Assembly (NCBI GenBank): GCA_965242485.1
Contig: CBDESM010000003.1
Coordinates: forward strand, 310,001-374,000
Source of the DNA: CBDESM01 sp965242485
Lineage (GTDB): Bacteria; Chloroflexota; Dehalococcoidia; Bin125
Length of the DNA stretch: 64,000 nt
Direction: 5' to 3'
Shown here: positions 41,252 through 50,383 of the stretch, one piece after another
Numbering within the stretch: the first letter of the stretch is position 1
Layout of the letters: each line of letters begins with the position of its first letter
Notes under the pieces: model-generated
Told to the model about the DNA's origin: nothing
Database searches by the model: none
Seen by the model: the letters and a program-made list of their open reading frames with translations, nothing else
Made by a program: the position numbers and the translations under genes

Positions 41252-41257
41252 TAGCCT
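41252..41257 (+). promoter_or_regulatory. Putative -10 box (TAGCCT) for LLM copy 3
   Basis: TAGCCT lies 33 bases before the ATG at 41291. It fits the TANNNT pattern; no -35 box is seen. Confidence 0.42.
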
Positions 41258-41290
41258 CGCGGCATCCCGGGAGAGCGAAAGGGCGCGGTC

Positions 41291-42376
41291 ATGGAATTCG
41301 GCATCGGCATCCCCAGCTACGTGGACGCTTGGCGGGAGGCAGTCCAAGCGGAAGAGGCCGGCTTCACCCATGCTTGGTTCTACGATTCGCAGCTGATCTA
41401 TTCCGACGTCTACGCGACGATGGCGCTGGCGGCGCACCATACGAGCCGGATCAAGCTGGGGACGCTGGTGGCGATTCCCTCGAACCGGATCGCGCCGGTG
41501 ACGGCTTCGGCGATCGCGACGATCAACAAGATCGCGCCCGGCCGCGTCATCCTCGGCATCGGCACGGGCTACACGGGGCGCAACACGATGGGGTTGCCCG
41601 CCTATCCCATCGCCAAGTACCGCGAGTACGCCTTGCAGGTGCGCGGGCTGCTGAACGGCGAGGACGTGCTGTTCCGGGAGGGGGAGCGCGAGCGCTGGAT
41701 CCGGCTGATCCACGGGCGGCGGAGCGAGTTCCTGAACATCGAGGACTTCATTCCGATCTACGTCGCCGCCAACGGCCCGCGCGCGCTCGGCGTCGTCGGC
41801 GAAGCCGGCGACGGCTGGGTCACGACCGGAATGGGCGCGCAGGCGGCTCGGGGATTCCCGGTCATCGCCGCGGCGGCCGAGGCGGCGGGCCGACCGACCG
41901 TGAAGCCGTACACGGTCGGGCTGACCTCCTCCTGCGTGCTGCGCGACGGCGAGGACGCCTCCTCCGAGCGGGTGATCCGCCGCGTCGGCCCTTCGATGGT
42001 GCCCGGCGTCCACGCCATGTGGGAGGCTGCCTTCGGCCCCGGCGCGAGCTTGGGCATGGACAACCCGGACATGGCCGGCGAGTACCATCAGTACATCAAG
42101 GAATACTCGGCTGCGAAGGGCACGCCCGAAGACCGCCTCTACCTCGACGTGCACGAGGGCCACATGGTCTACCTCAAATCCGGCGAGGAGCGCTTCGTCG
42201 ACCCGGGCATCCTGCAGCGCACGCTGACCGGCACGGGCCCGCAGATCATCGAGCGGGTCGAGCAGCTGGAGGCGGAGGGGGTGGACAACCTCGCGCTGGC
42301 GGCGAATGACGCAGAGGGCGCACGCGAGCTGATCGAAGACTTCTCGCGCGAGGTGATCAAGCCTATGGCCGGCTGA
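41291..42376 (+). CDS. LLM class flavin/F420-dependent oxidoreductase (copy 3)
   Basis: 361-residue luciferase-like protein: 'MEFGIGIPSYVDAWREAVQAEEAGFTHAWFYDSQLIYSDVYATMALAAHHTSRIKLGTLV', 'AIATINKIAPGRVILGIGTGYTGRNTMG' and 'IPIYVAANGPRALGVVGEAGDGWVTTG'. The pattern suits the F420-dependent or alkane/dibenzothiophene-like LLM groups, and the substrate is unknown. It stands alone on the plus strand, with a convergent nitroreductase behind it. Confidence 0.91.
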   Translation: MEFGIGIPSYVDAWREAVQAEEAGFTHAWFYDSQLIYSDVYATMALAAHHTSRIKLGTLVAIPSNRIAPVTASAIATINKIAPGRVILGIGTGYTGRNTMGLPAYPIAKYREYALQVRGLLNGEDVLFREGERERWIRLIHGRRSEFLNIEDFIPIYVAANGPRALGVVGEAGDGWVTTGMGAQAARGFPVIAAAAEAAGRPTVKPYTVGLTSSCVLRDGEDASSERVIRRVGPSMVPGVHAMWEAAFGPGASLGMDNPDMAGEYHQYIKEYSAAKGTPEDRLYLDVHEGHMVYLKSGEERFVDPGILQRTLTGTGPQIIERVEQLEAEGVDNLALAANDAEGARELIEDFSREVIKPMAG

Positions 42377-42387
42377 TCGCGATCCGC

Positions 42388-42921
42388 CTAGCCGTTCCAT
42401 TCCACGATTGGCCGCTTGCGTTCGGCGGGCGGGTGCGGGGCATCCTCGGCGGGGCGGCCGAGGTTGACGAAGGCGACGATGCGGTCGTCGGGGGCCAGGC
42501 CGAGCACCTGCTTGGCGGCGGGGGAGTCGACGAGGGCGCCGGTGCTCCAGCGGGTGGCGAGGCCGGCCGCGTGGGCGGCGAGCATCAGGTTCTGCACGGC
42601 GCAGGAGGCGGCCGCGTAGTCCTCCAAGTCCCGCACCGGATCTTCGGCGTGCGGCTGCGCGACGACGATGCAGACCGGGGCCCGAGTCAGTTTCACCGTC
42701 GGGTCCTTGCCCTGCGGGTCGGCGGCGCGGAGGCGGTCGACCAGCGACTGCCGCGCGGCGCCGCTGAAGACTTGGAAGCGCCACGGTTCGGTGTGCTTGT
42801 GGTTGGGCGCCCAGGTGGCGGCCTCGATCAGATTCTCGATCTCGCCGCGCGCGACGGGCTCATCGCTGAATTTCAGCGCGGTGCGGCGCTCGCGGATGGC
42901 CTCGATCGCGTCCACCTTCAT
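42388..42921 (-). CDS. Nitroreductase family protein
   Basis: 177-residue FMN-binding oxidoreductase. The N-terminal 'AIRERRTALKFSDEPVARGEIENLIEAATWAPNHKHTEPWRFQVF' carries the FMN-binding Arg-Arg and Asn residues, and 'AASCAVQNLMLAAHAAGLATRWSTG' and 'IVAFVNLGRPAE' complete the fold. It is close to the YdjA-type short nitroreductases. The substrate is unknown. It is divergent from the MFS transporter gene. Confidence 0.91.
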   Translation of the reverse strand: MKVDAIEAIRERRTALKFSDEPVARGEIENLIEAATWAPNHKHTEPWRFQVFSGAARQSLVDRLRAADPQGKDPTVKLTRAPVCIVVAQPHAEDPVRDLEDYAAASCAVQNLMLAAHAAGLATRWSTGALVDSPAAKQVLGLAPDDRIVAFVNLGRPAEDAPHPPAERKRPIVEWNG

Positions 42922-42960
42922 CCTCCGCCGATCATCCTACGCGCGCGGCGCGGCAGGGCA

Positions 42961-42966
42961 TAGCAT
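42961..42966 (+). promoter_or_regulatory. Putative -10 box (TAGCAT) for the MFS gene
   Basis: TAGCAT lies 6 bases before the ATG at 42973, which suggests a near-leaderless transcript. It fits the TANNNT pattern. Confidence 0.4.
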
Positions 42967-42972
42967 CGCGTA

Positions 42973-44292
42973 ATGCTGCGGGCCGGCGCGAGGCAGACCT
43001 TCGCCGCGTTCTCCGTCGGGCGCTACCGCCTGCATTGGACGCAGACCGTCGCCGCCTTCATCGCCTTTTCGATGTCGTTCACGGTCCAGAGCGTGGTCGC
43101 GTTCGACCTCACCGGCGCCAACGCGGCGGTCGGGCTGGTCGGCGCGGGCAACGGCATCGCCTGGCTGATCATCGGCCCGCTGGCGGGGGCGCTGGCCGAC
43201 CGCCTGCCCAAGCGCCGCCTGCTGGTGCTGGCCCAGAGCGTGATCGCGCTCTCCTTCCTCTTCCTCGCGATCATGATCGTGACCGGATACATCGCGATCA
43301 TCTGGCTGGTCGTCAGCAGCTTCCTGCTCGGCGCGTCGTTCGCGTTCACCGGGCCGACGCGGCGGGCCTACATCGGCGATCTCGTCCCCGTGAACCTGGT
43401 CGGCAACGGCGTCGCGCTGCTCCAGTCCGCGCTCTCGCTGCCGGCGATGATCGGCCCGGCGATCGCGGCCGGACTGCTCGCGGTCCCGTTCGTCGGCCCG
43501 GGCGGGGCCTACTTCGCGATGTCGGGGCTGCTGGCGCTGACCATCGCCTCGCTCTGGCTGCTGCCGCCGGGCGCGCCGCGACGGGCCCGGCGGGGCGGCA
43601 TCTACCGCGAAATCTGGCTCGGCCTGCGCTACGCGGCCGCGCAGCCGCGCCTGCGCCTGCTGCTCGTTTCGCTGCTGCTGATCTCGGCCGCGGGCCAGCC
43701 CTACCAAGTGCTGCTGCCCGGCCTGCTCGAGAACGTGCTCGGCCGCGAGGCCGAGGCGGTCGGACTGCTGCAGGGAGTCGCCGGCGCCGGTTCGCTCGCG
43801 ATCGGCCTGGCCGTCGCGGGGTTCGTCGGCACGTCCTGGTCCGGCCGCGTGATGTACGCGATGGCGCTGCTCTTCGGGCTCGGCGTCGCGTTGCTCGGCC
43901 TCGCGCCCAGCGCGGCCGCCGCCTTCCCGTTCATGTTCATGATCGGCGCCGGTGTCAGCGCCTTCCAGGCGATCAACACGGCCGAAGTGCTGGTGCAGAG
44001 CGAGCCCGAGTACCACGGGCGCCTGACCGCTCTGACCTTCTTCCCGTTCGGCGTCTCGACCCTCGCCGGCCTGCTCTTCGGCAATCTCGCCGACGGAATC
44101 GGCGAGCGCGCCGTGCTGATCGCGATGGGGCTCGCCGTGATCGCCGTCGCCGGCGCGGCCGGATTGCGCTACGACCGCCTCCGCGTCGCCCCGGCCGATG
44201 CCGCGCGCGCCGCCTTGCGCCCGGTCGCCGCGCTGATGCGCGGGCAGAAGACTCAGAGCCAGCGCTCGAACCAGCCCGTCAGGCGGTCGTAG
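42973..44292 (+). CDS. MFS transporter
   Basis: 439-residue, about 12-helix major facilitator. The loop 2-3 signature 'GPLAGALADRLPKRRLLVLAQ' and the MFS_3-like segments 'LLGASFAFTGPTRRAYIGDLVP' and 'LLQGVAGAGSLAIGL' point to the enterobactin-exporter/drug-efflux group. The substrate is unknown. The last 40 bases overlap the end of the convergent S9 peptidase gene, so the C-terminal tail (GQKTQSQRSNQPVRRS) is antisense to the peptidase C-terminus. Confidence 0.91.
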   Translation: MLRAGARQTFAAFSVGRYRLHWTQTVAAFIAFSMSFTVQSVVAFDLTGANAAVGLVGAGNGIAWLIIGPLAGALADRLPKRRLLVLAQSVIALSFLFLAIMIVTGYIAIIWLVVSSFLLGASFAFTGPTRRAYIGDLVPVNLVGNGVALLQSALSLPAMIGPAIAAGLLAVPFVGPGGAYFAMSGLLALTIASLWLLPPGAPRRARRGGIYREIWLGLRYAAAQPRLRLLLVSLLLISAAGQPYQVLLPGLLENVLGREAEAVGLLQGVAGAGSLAIGLAVAGFVGTSWSGRVMYAMALLFGLGVALLGLAPSAAAAFPFMFMIGAGVSAFQAINTAEVLVQSEPEYHGRLTALTFFPFGVSTLAGLLFGNLADGIGERAVLIAMGLAVIAVAGAAGLRYDRLRVAPADAARAALRPVAALMRGQKTQSQRSNQPVRRS

Positions 44293-46346
44293 TACTCCTT
44301 GCGGAGGGCGGGATGGGCGACGCGCATCATCAGGTGCGAGCAGCCGGGGAAGCGGACGAACTCGACTTCCTTGCCGTGCATCTTGAGCGCTTGGAAGTAT
44401 TCCTCGCCCTGCGAGATCGGCACGCGGTGGTCGGTATCGCCGTGCATCAGCAGGACGGGGCAGTCGACGTGCTCCGCGTAGTTGATCGGCGAGCGCTCGA
44501 TGTACCACTCGCGCCGTTCGGCCAGGCCGCCGCCCCATTGCCACGGACCCCAAGGCGGGCCGATGTCGGAGGTGCCGATCATCGAGAGCAGATTGATCAC
44601 GGGGGCGCCGACGACGGCCGCCTTGAAGCGGTCGTAATGGCCGATCAGCCACGAGGTCATGTAGCCGCCGTAGGAGTAACCGTGCACGCCGACGCGCGCA
44701 GCGTCGATGTAGGGGCGCGCGCAGACCTCGTCCAGCGCCGCCATCAGATCGAGCGAGTCCTCGCCGGCCCAATCGCCCAGCACCGCGCCGGTGAAGTCCG
44801 CTCCATAAGTGCCGGAACCGCGCGGGTTGACGAACAGCACGACGTTCCCCGTGCCCGCGATGATCTGGTGCAGCGGGTTGAAGCCGCGCCCGAAGAAGCC
44901 GTTGGGGCCGCCGTGGATCTCGAGCACGAGCGGCCACTCGCGCTCGGGCGTGAAGCCGGGCGGGAAGACCAATCCGCAGGGAATCTCGAGGCCGTCGCGC
45001 TCGATCGTGAAGTGCTCGGTGCGCCCGATCTCATGCGAGTCGAGATAGCCGGCGGAATGCGAGGTCAGCCGCACTGCGCCGGCGCGGTTCGCTGCGCGCT
45101 CCTCCTCCGAGTAGTGGCCGACCGCCTGGGTCGCGATCTCGCCCGGCGCATCCGGAGTCGACGCGGTGAAGACAGCGCGGGCGATCCGCGCGCCGGGCTC
45201 GCCGACGAGGTGCAGGTCGCCGATGATCTCGTCCTCGGCCCGGTCGGCGTACCGCTCGTGGCGGTGTCCTTCGGCGACCAAGTCGGCGACCGTGCGGTGG
45301 CGGTCGGCCCGCCAGGGGCCGAGCCTGCGCCAGTCGACGTGGTAGATGCCCGAAGCGCCGTCGGAATCCGCGGCGAAGGTCAGCTCTTCGCCGATCAGCC
45401 GCACGCGTGGCGGCGGGCCGATCGGGAAGAACCCGGTTTGCGGGTAGAGCGAGTCGTCGTGCAGGCGCACGCGGTCTCCCGTCGCCGCGTCGACGAGGTA
45501 CACGTAGGCATGCTGCCGCTGCACCTCGTCGGTGATCGCGGCGGCGAGCTCGTACTCGTCCGCGTGGTCGGGGTCGCCCCACGATTCGGGGCCGGCGAGG
45601 TTCCAGGAGGGCGCGCCGACTTGGAAGGCATCGGGGGTGACGACGCGTATCTCGCCGCCGCCGGCCGGCATCAGGCAGAGCTGGCTGGTGTAGGGCCGAC
45701 CGTCGTGCCGCTGTTCGGTGCGGTCGGAGCTGAACGCGATCCATTTCCCGTCGGGCGAAACCGCGGGGTGCGCGTGGTCGTAGTCGCCCCCCGTGAGCTG
45801 GACCGACTCGCCCGACTGCGGATCGATCCGGAACAGGTGGTGGCGCGCGTCGACGACGTAGCCGAGCGTGTCGCCGCGGTAGTAGGTCTCGCGGATCACC
45901 ATCGTGCGCGGCGCGGCGCCGTCGCCCGCTTCCCGGTGCGGGTCCACGTCCACCACCGCGATGATGAACTCGCCCGTCGGCGACCACGTATAGGCAACGA
46001 CGTCATGGGCGAGATCCGTCACCCGCGCCGGCTCGGCCGCGTCCAACCGTTTCAGCCAGAGCTGCCTCGGCGGATTCTTGCGGCCGGCGTCCGACCCGCC
46101 CGGCCGCAGAAACGCGAGGGCCGCGCCGTCCGGCGACCATTGCGGCGCGGAGTCCTTGGGTCCCTCCGTAAAGAGGCGGTCGCTTGTTCCGTCGATCTTG
46201 ACCAGCCGGATTGCGGAGCGGGGCGACGCCTCCCCGCGATGGGCGCGGCTGTAGACGTAGGCGACCTGCGCACCGTCGGGCGAAAGCGCGGGGCTGCCGG
46301 CGGAGGGGAGGTCGTAGACGATGTCGGAGGTGACTGGATCGGGCAT
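44253..46346 (-). CDS. S9 family peptidase (prolyl oligopeptidase/acylaminoacyl-peptidase type)
   Basis: 697-residue serine peptidase. An N-terminal beta-propeller of WD40-like TolB repeats ('SPALSPDGAQVAYVYSRA', 'WSPDGAALAFLRPG', 'AVSPDGKWIAFSSDRTE') precedes an alpha/beta-hydrolase domain with catalytic Ser in GYSYGGYM, Asp in 'LLMHGDTDHRVPIS' and His in 'PGCSHLMMR'. 'LEIHGGPNGFFGRGFN' forms the oxyanion region. No signal peptide is seen, so it acts in the cytoplasm on short peptides. Confidence 0.94.
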   Translation of the reverse strand: MPDPVTSDIVYDLPSAGSPALSPDGAQVAYVYSRAHRGEASPRSAIRLVKIDGTSDRLFTEGPKDSAPQWSPDGAALAFLRPGGSDAGRKNPPRQLWLKRLDAAEPARVTDLAHDVVAYTWSPTGEFIIAVVDVDPHREAGDGAAPRTMVIRETYYRGDTLGYVVDARHHLFRIDPQSGESVQLTGGDYDHAHPAVSPDGKWIAFSSDRTEQRHDGRPYTSQLCLMPAGGGEIRVVTPDAFQVGAPSWNLAGPESWGDPDHADEYELAAAITDEVQRQHAYVYLVDAATGDRVRLHDDSLYPQTGFFPIGPPPRVRLIGEELTFAADSDGASGIYHVDWRRLGPWRADRHRTVADLVAEGHRHERYADRAEDEIIGDLHLVGEPGARIARAVFTASTPDAPGEIATQAVGHYSEEERAANRAGAVRLTSHSAGYLDSHEIGRTEHFTIERDGLEIPCGLVFPPGFTPEREWPLVLEIHGGPNGFFGRGFNPLHQIIAGTGNVVLFVNPRGSGTYGADFTGAVLGDWAGEDSLDLMAALDEVCARPYIDAARVGVHGYSYGGYMTSWLIGHYDRFKAAVVGAPVINLLSMIGTSDIGPPWGPWQWGGGLAERREWYIERSPINYAEHVDCPVLLMHGDTDHRVPISQGEEYFQALKMHGKEVEFVRFPGCSHLMMRVAHPALRKEYYDRLTGWFERWL

Positions 46347-46442
46347 TTGGCGCTCCGAATGTTGAGGCGGGGGCTGGACGGTCGTCCGGCCCGCATCGTA
46401 CCGAGCGGCCGATCCCGGCCCCGCGCGGGATCGCGATTGGCG

Positions 46443-46448
46443 TAGCCT
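46443..46448 (+). promoter_or_regulatory. Putative -10 box (TAGCCT) for LLM copy 4
   Basis: TAGCCTGAG lies 20 bases before the ATG at 46469, with GGAGG between. It fits the window-wide TANNNT pattern. Confidence 0.45.
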
Positions 46449-46468
46449 GAGTCCAGCGGAGGTGCGCG

Positions 46469-47665
46469 ATGCAGGTCAGTCTCTTCTTCCTTCCGTCGGT
46501 CGGGAACCGCGAGCAGATCGAAGCAGGAATGGCGGGGGCGCGGCCCGAGCTGTACCAGGAGATGCTGCGCGATATGACCGCGTTCGCGCAGGCCGGCGAC
46601 GCGCTGGGGTACTCCTCGATCGGCTTCACCGAGCACCACTTCCACATCGAGGGGTTCGAGGTTTCGCCGAATCCGATCATGCTCGACCTCTACTTGGCGA
46701 TGCAGACCGAGCGCATCCGCGTCGGACAGCTCGGCGTCGTGCTCCCCGCCAACAACCCGATCCGCGTCGCCGAAGACATCGCCATGCTCGACCACATGTC
46801 GGGCGGGCGGGCGCTGGCCGGGTTCGCGCGGGGCTACCAGCGCCGCTGGGTGGACACGATGGCGCAGCAGATCCACGGCGTGCACGGCGCGCGGCCGGGC
46901 CAGCACGACGAGATCGACGCGGCCAACCGGGCGGCCTTCGAGGAGCATTTCCAGATCATCCGCAAATGCTGGACCGAGGAGATGCTCGAGTACCGCGGCG
47001 ACGCCTGGCAGATTCCGCCGCAAGGCACGCCTTGGGACATCGAGGCGACGCGGCTCTACGGCAAGGGCGTGGACGACGACAACATCGTGCGGCAGATCGG
47101 CGTGGTGCCCAAGCCGCTGCAGCGGCCGCACCCGCCGATCTTCCAGCCATTCGCTTCCAGCGAACGCACGATCCGCTGGTGCGCCCGCGAAGGCATCACC
47201 GCGATCCTGCCGCCGATGTACCCGGCGATGCAGAACCGCCTCTACGAGGTCTACCAAGAGGAGGCCGCCGCCTGCGGCCGCGACCTCGAGCCCGGCGAGG
47301 GCCTCGGCGTGCTCCGCGACGTGCTGATCGCCGACAGCGAAGCGGAAGCGATGGAGACCTGGTACCGCACGGCCGCCTTCTGCGGCGGTGCATGGTTCGC
47401 CCCCTTCGGCTTCAGCGAAGCCCTGCGCGAACCCGGCGCGGACCGCCCGATGGGCCCGCAGGAGATGAAGGAAAACGGCCTGCTCTTCGCCGGCACCGTC
47501 GACGACGTCAAGCGCCAGATGCAGCGGATGCTGGAGATCACCCCCGTCAGCTGGATCTTCATGTGGCAGTACAACGGCCTGATGGAACAGGGCGCGATTC
47601 TGCGCAGCATCGGAGATTTCGCAGAGAAGGTACTGCCCGAGTTCGGCGGAATCGAGGCAGGGTAG
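46469..47665 (+). CDS. LLM class flavin-dependent oxidoreductase (copy 4)
   Basis: 398-residue luciferase-like monooxygenase: 'MQVSLFFLPSVGNREQIEAGMAG', 'AQAGDALGYSSIGFTEHHFHIEGFEVSPNPIMLDLYLAMQTERIRVGQLGVVLPANNPIRVAEDIAMLDHMSGGRALAGFARGYQRRW'. The EHH motif and two-chain-luciferase-like length indicate the FMN-type LLM group. The substrate is unknown. It is followed by a convergent OLD-like ATPase gene. Confidence 0.91.
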   Translation: MQVSLFFLPSVGNREQIEAGMAGARPELYQEMLRDMTAFAQAGDALGYSSIGFTEHHFHIEGFEVSPNPIMLDLYLAMQTERIRVGQLGVVLPANNPIRVAEDIAMLDHMSGGRALAGFARGYQRRWVDTMAQQIHGVHGARPGQHDEIDAANRAAFEEHFQIIRKCWTEEMLEYRGDAWQIPPQGTPWDIEATRLYGKGVDDDNIVRQIGVVPKPLQRPHPPIFQPFASSERTIRWCAREGITAILPPMYPAMQNRLYEVYQEEAAACGRDLEPGEGLGVLRDVLIADSEAEAMETWYRTAAFCGGAWFAPFGFSEALREPGADRPMGPQEMKENGLLFAGTVDDVKRQMQRMLEITPVSWIFMWQYNGLMEQGAILRSIGDFAEKVLPEFGGIEAG

Positions 47666-47679
47666 GAGGCGGCGCGGGC

Positions 47680-49233
47680 CTAAGCCTGCCGCCAGCTCGA
47701 GACAGCGTCTTTGAGCGCCTCGATCAACGGCTGGATCGCGCTGGCCGGATCATCCGCGACGGCGGACGCCACAATGCGGCTCACCTCCGCCGGAGTCCGC
47801 TCCAAGTAGTCGGCGAGGCTCCGCAATTTGGACTTGGCGATTTCGGACGAGGTGCCTGAAGAGGCGTCGTACAGCGCGTTCGCCCGGGCGATTTGACTTT
47901 CGAGTGCCGCAGGATCAACGCGAAGCGCGTTTGACAGTTCTTCATTGCGACTGCCAAGTTCGTCCCACACCCAGAGTTCGGGCGCCCGCTCGCCGGGAAG
48001 GAACAGCACCGGTCGTTCGCCGGCTTCCTTTTGGAGCAGCTCGGCTGCCCGGCTCGACCGCTGGTCTCCGTCCAAGACGAAGATGAAGCTGTCCAGCTGC
48101 CCGAACTTCCGGAATGCGCGGGCATGCGCCGGGAAATCGCCCGCGCCGGTGTCGCGCCCGATGCGGAGCAATTTCCCTTGCAGGCGTAGGTCGCGGGAAA
48201 CCTCTCCACTGATGGCGAGCAGGATTGCCTCCGCCACTTCGTCTTCGCAAAGCACGTTGAGCGTGTCATTGGAGCGTCCGTACAGCGCGTCTTGGACAAT
48301 GTCGCGGTACGGGGGTTGGACGCGGACTGTTCCATCCGGATCGCGCGACAAGAAAATGCGGGCATCGCCGGGGACGGAGTCAAGGATCACCGGGCTGTGC
48401 GTGGTGACGACGATTTGGAGATCGTTCCGGATGGCGACCTGTTGGAGTTGGAGCATCAGCAGTTGCTGGATCCATGGATGCAAGCCGGCTTCGATCTCAT
48501 CGATCAGGATCAGCGCGCCCCGTGCTTGGGCGATCTCCTGTGCCAAGCGGAAGATGGATCGTTCGCCGGCTGCCATGTGCAGCTCCGAATATGCCGCTCC
48601 GCCGCGCTGCTCGGCGAACAGCAGCGAGCGTCCGTTGTTGCCGAACTCCAAGTCGATGACATCGTCGTAGCGGAATGGAAGCACTTGGTGCGCGAATTCA
48701 ACCTGTGACGGGGTGAGCGGATGTTCCGCGGCCGTTTCCGCGCGGCGCGATGCGGAGAGGATGCCCCGCACTTCCGACGGGTTACTGAGATTCGCCAATG
48801 TGCGTAGGTACACGGGGCGCTCTGGCTGCTTGGCACCGGCGCGGCCGCGGAAACTCCGATTCCATCCCTTGCCATAACGCCAGATCATCGGCAGCCGGCC
48901 CTCCGGCGTCTTGTGGTCGTATTCGATCACGACCGGGCCGGCCGGGTCCGCGCGATGGCCGGCTTTGGGGCGGAAGCTCGGGAACAAGGTCGAAGGCACG
49001 AATGTCCGCGAGCCGGCACCGGGAACCGCGTAGGCGCAGGCAGCAGCGAACAGGACGGTTGATTTGCCGGCAGCGTTCTCGCCAGCGATCACGCTGACGG
49101 GATAGGTGAATTCGACGCGGAGGTCGGAGATACCGCGAATGCCCTGCAAACGCACCGATTCCAAGAAGTACGGCATCTGCGGCCGCCGGCCGCGAAGCTG
49201 TTCCCACAGGTTCTTGAGCCGTTCCTCGATCAT
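47680..49233 (-). CDS. OLD-family ATP-dependent nuclease-like protein (AAA ATPase + TOPRIM-like)
   Basis: 517-residue protein. The SMC/Rad50-type ATPase half has Walker A GENAAGKST (51-59), a signature-like 'AAGERSIFRLAQEIAQARGALILIDEIEAGLHP' Walker B, and the D-/H-loop 'IVVTTHSPVILDSVP'. The C-terminal half resembles TOPRIM: 'LNVLCEDEVAEAILLAI' (acidic first motif) and 'FIFVLDGDQRS' (D-x-D). OLD proteins are DNA nucleases, several active against phages. No GajB/Rep-type helicase partner is next to it, so a stand-alone class is likely. TAGACT on the minus strand (49268-49263) may be its -10 box. Confidence 0.85.
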   Translation of the reverse strand: MIEERLKNLWEQLRGRRPQMPYFLESVRLQGIRGISDLRVEFTYPVSVIAGENAAGKSTVLFAAACAYAVPGAGSRTFVPSTLFPSFRPKAGHRADPAGPVVIEYDHKTPEGRLPMIWRYGKGWNRSFRGRAGAKQPERPVYLRTLANLSNPSEVRGILSASRRAETAAEHPLTPSQVEFAHQVLPFRYDDVIDLEFGNNGRSLLFAEQRGGAAYSELHMAAGERSIFRLAQEIAQARGALILIDEIEAGLHPWIQQLLMLQLQQVAIRNDLQIVVTTHSPVILDSVPGDARIFLSRDPDGTVRVQPPYRDIVQDALYGRSNDTLNVLCEDEVAEAILLAISGEVSRDLRLQGKLLRIGRDTGAGDFPAHARAFRKFGQLDSFIFVLDGDQRSSRAAELLQKEAGERPVLFLPGERAPELWVWDELGSRNEELSNALRVDPAALESQIARANALYDASSGTSSEIAKSKLRSLADYLERTPAEVSRIVASAVADDPASAIQPLIEALKDAVSSWRQA

Positions 49234-49276
49234 GGCGCCACCCGGACCTTCGCTGCCTCCGGAGTCTAGGCCGAAG

Positions 49277-50326
49277 TCAGGACAGGGCGTTGGCTCGGCG
49301 TTGGATTTCGGCTAGGTTGGCGGGGTCGGGGGTGATGGCGCCGGTGGGGTATTGCTTGACCGTTTCCGTTACGGCGGCGTTGTAGGGGGTGGGGATTTCG
49401 GCTTCTTTGCCGCGCTCTACCACCCAGCCGTTGAGGGCGTCGATTTCGACGCGGCGCTTGCGGATCACGTCTTGGAGGAAGCTGGGGCGGCCTTCGCCGA
49501 GCGCTTGGGCGCCGGCGATCAGCTCGCGGTCGAGCTCGGCCGGGTCCGCGCCTTGCGCGACATCGACGAATTTCTGCGCGTCGATGCCCCAGACTTGGCC
49601 GATCTCGCGGCCGTTGGCGCGGCCGACCTCGATCACTTCGGCGGCGATGCGGGTGAGGATGCGGCGGCTGTCATCGCGGCTGCGCACTTCGCGCGAGCCG
49701 TAGCCGGTCAGCCCGGCGATGGGGTTGGCCATGCAGTTGACGGCCAGCTTGCCCCAGCGCTCGCCGATCAGGTTGGACGTGACCGACGCGCCGCCGACGT
49801 GCCCGATCAGCCCGGCCAAGGCCCGCGCGCGGTCGCTCTCGCCGCCGTCGAGCTCGCCGATGCGGAAGCCTTCGGCGCGGGTATCGGTGCGGATGCAATG
49901 GCCGGGGTCGTAGAGGCCGGCGCCGATGGTGATCACGCAGCCGAGGGTGCGCCCGCGGCCGACGACGGCGGCGACGCGCTCGTCGTTGATGCCGTTCTGG
50001 AAGTCGATGATCGCGCCATCTTCGCGGACGAGCGGCGACAACAGGGCAGATGCCCATTCCGTGCTCCACGATTTGACCGCGACGATGCCCACGTCGAACT
50101 GGTCGTCGAGCCGCTCGACCTCGTGAACGTGCAAGGCGCGGACGGGAACGGTGACGTCGCCGATCAGCGGGCCGGAGATGCGGAGCCCGCGCCGGCGGAT
50201 GGCGTCGACGTGGTCGATCCAAGGGTCGATCAGGGTCACGTCGAAGCCGGCGCGGGCCAGCTGCCCGCCGACGATGCCGCCGATCGCGCCGGCGCCGATG
50301 ATGCCGATGGAGGGGGATTCGTTCAT
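49277..50326 (-). CDS. 2-dehydropantoate 2-reductase family (PanE/ApbA) oxidoreductase
   Basis: 349-residue NAD(P)-dependent ketoacid reductase. The Rossmann motif 'IGIIGAGAIGGIVGGQLARAGFDVTLID' is at about residues 7-34. 'VGIVAVKSWSTEWA', 'IIDFQNGINDE' and the ApbA_C catalytic region 'LIGERWGKLAVNCMANPIAGLTG' follow, including the Lys in WGKLAVN. It may make pantoate or reduce another ketoacid, since the family is broad. TAGCCT on the minus strand (50339-50334) lies just before the start. Confidence 0.88.
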   Translation of the reverse strand: MNESPSIGIIGAGAIGGIVGGQLARAGFDVTLIDPWIDHVDAIRRRGLRISGPLIGDVTVPVRALHVHEVERLDDQFDVGIVAVKSWSTEWASALLSPLVREDGAIIDFQNGINDERVAAVVGRGRTLGCVITIGAGLYDPGHCIRTDTRAEGFRIGELDGGESDRARALAGLIGHVGGASVTSNLIGERWGKLAVNCMANPIAGLTGYGSREVRSRDDSRRILTRIAAEVIEVGRANGREIGQVWGIDAQKFVDVAQGADPAELDRELIAGAQALGEGRPSFLQDVIRKRRVEIDALNGWVVERGKEAEIPTPYNAAVTETVKQYPTGAITPDPANLAEIQRRANALS

Positions 50327-50383
50327 GGAGCGGAGGCTAACAGCGCGCCGGCAGACGGCGGCGAACGCGCGATCCGCTCCTGG

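Noticed and set aside
39164..41290. CRISPR array at the AATGCGAC repeats
   Set aside because: Copies are short, occur in both orientations and have irregular spacing of a few bases, not uniform 30-40 base spacers; no cas genes are present.
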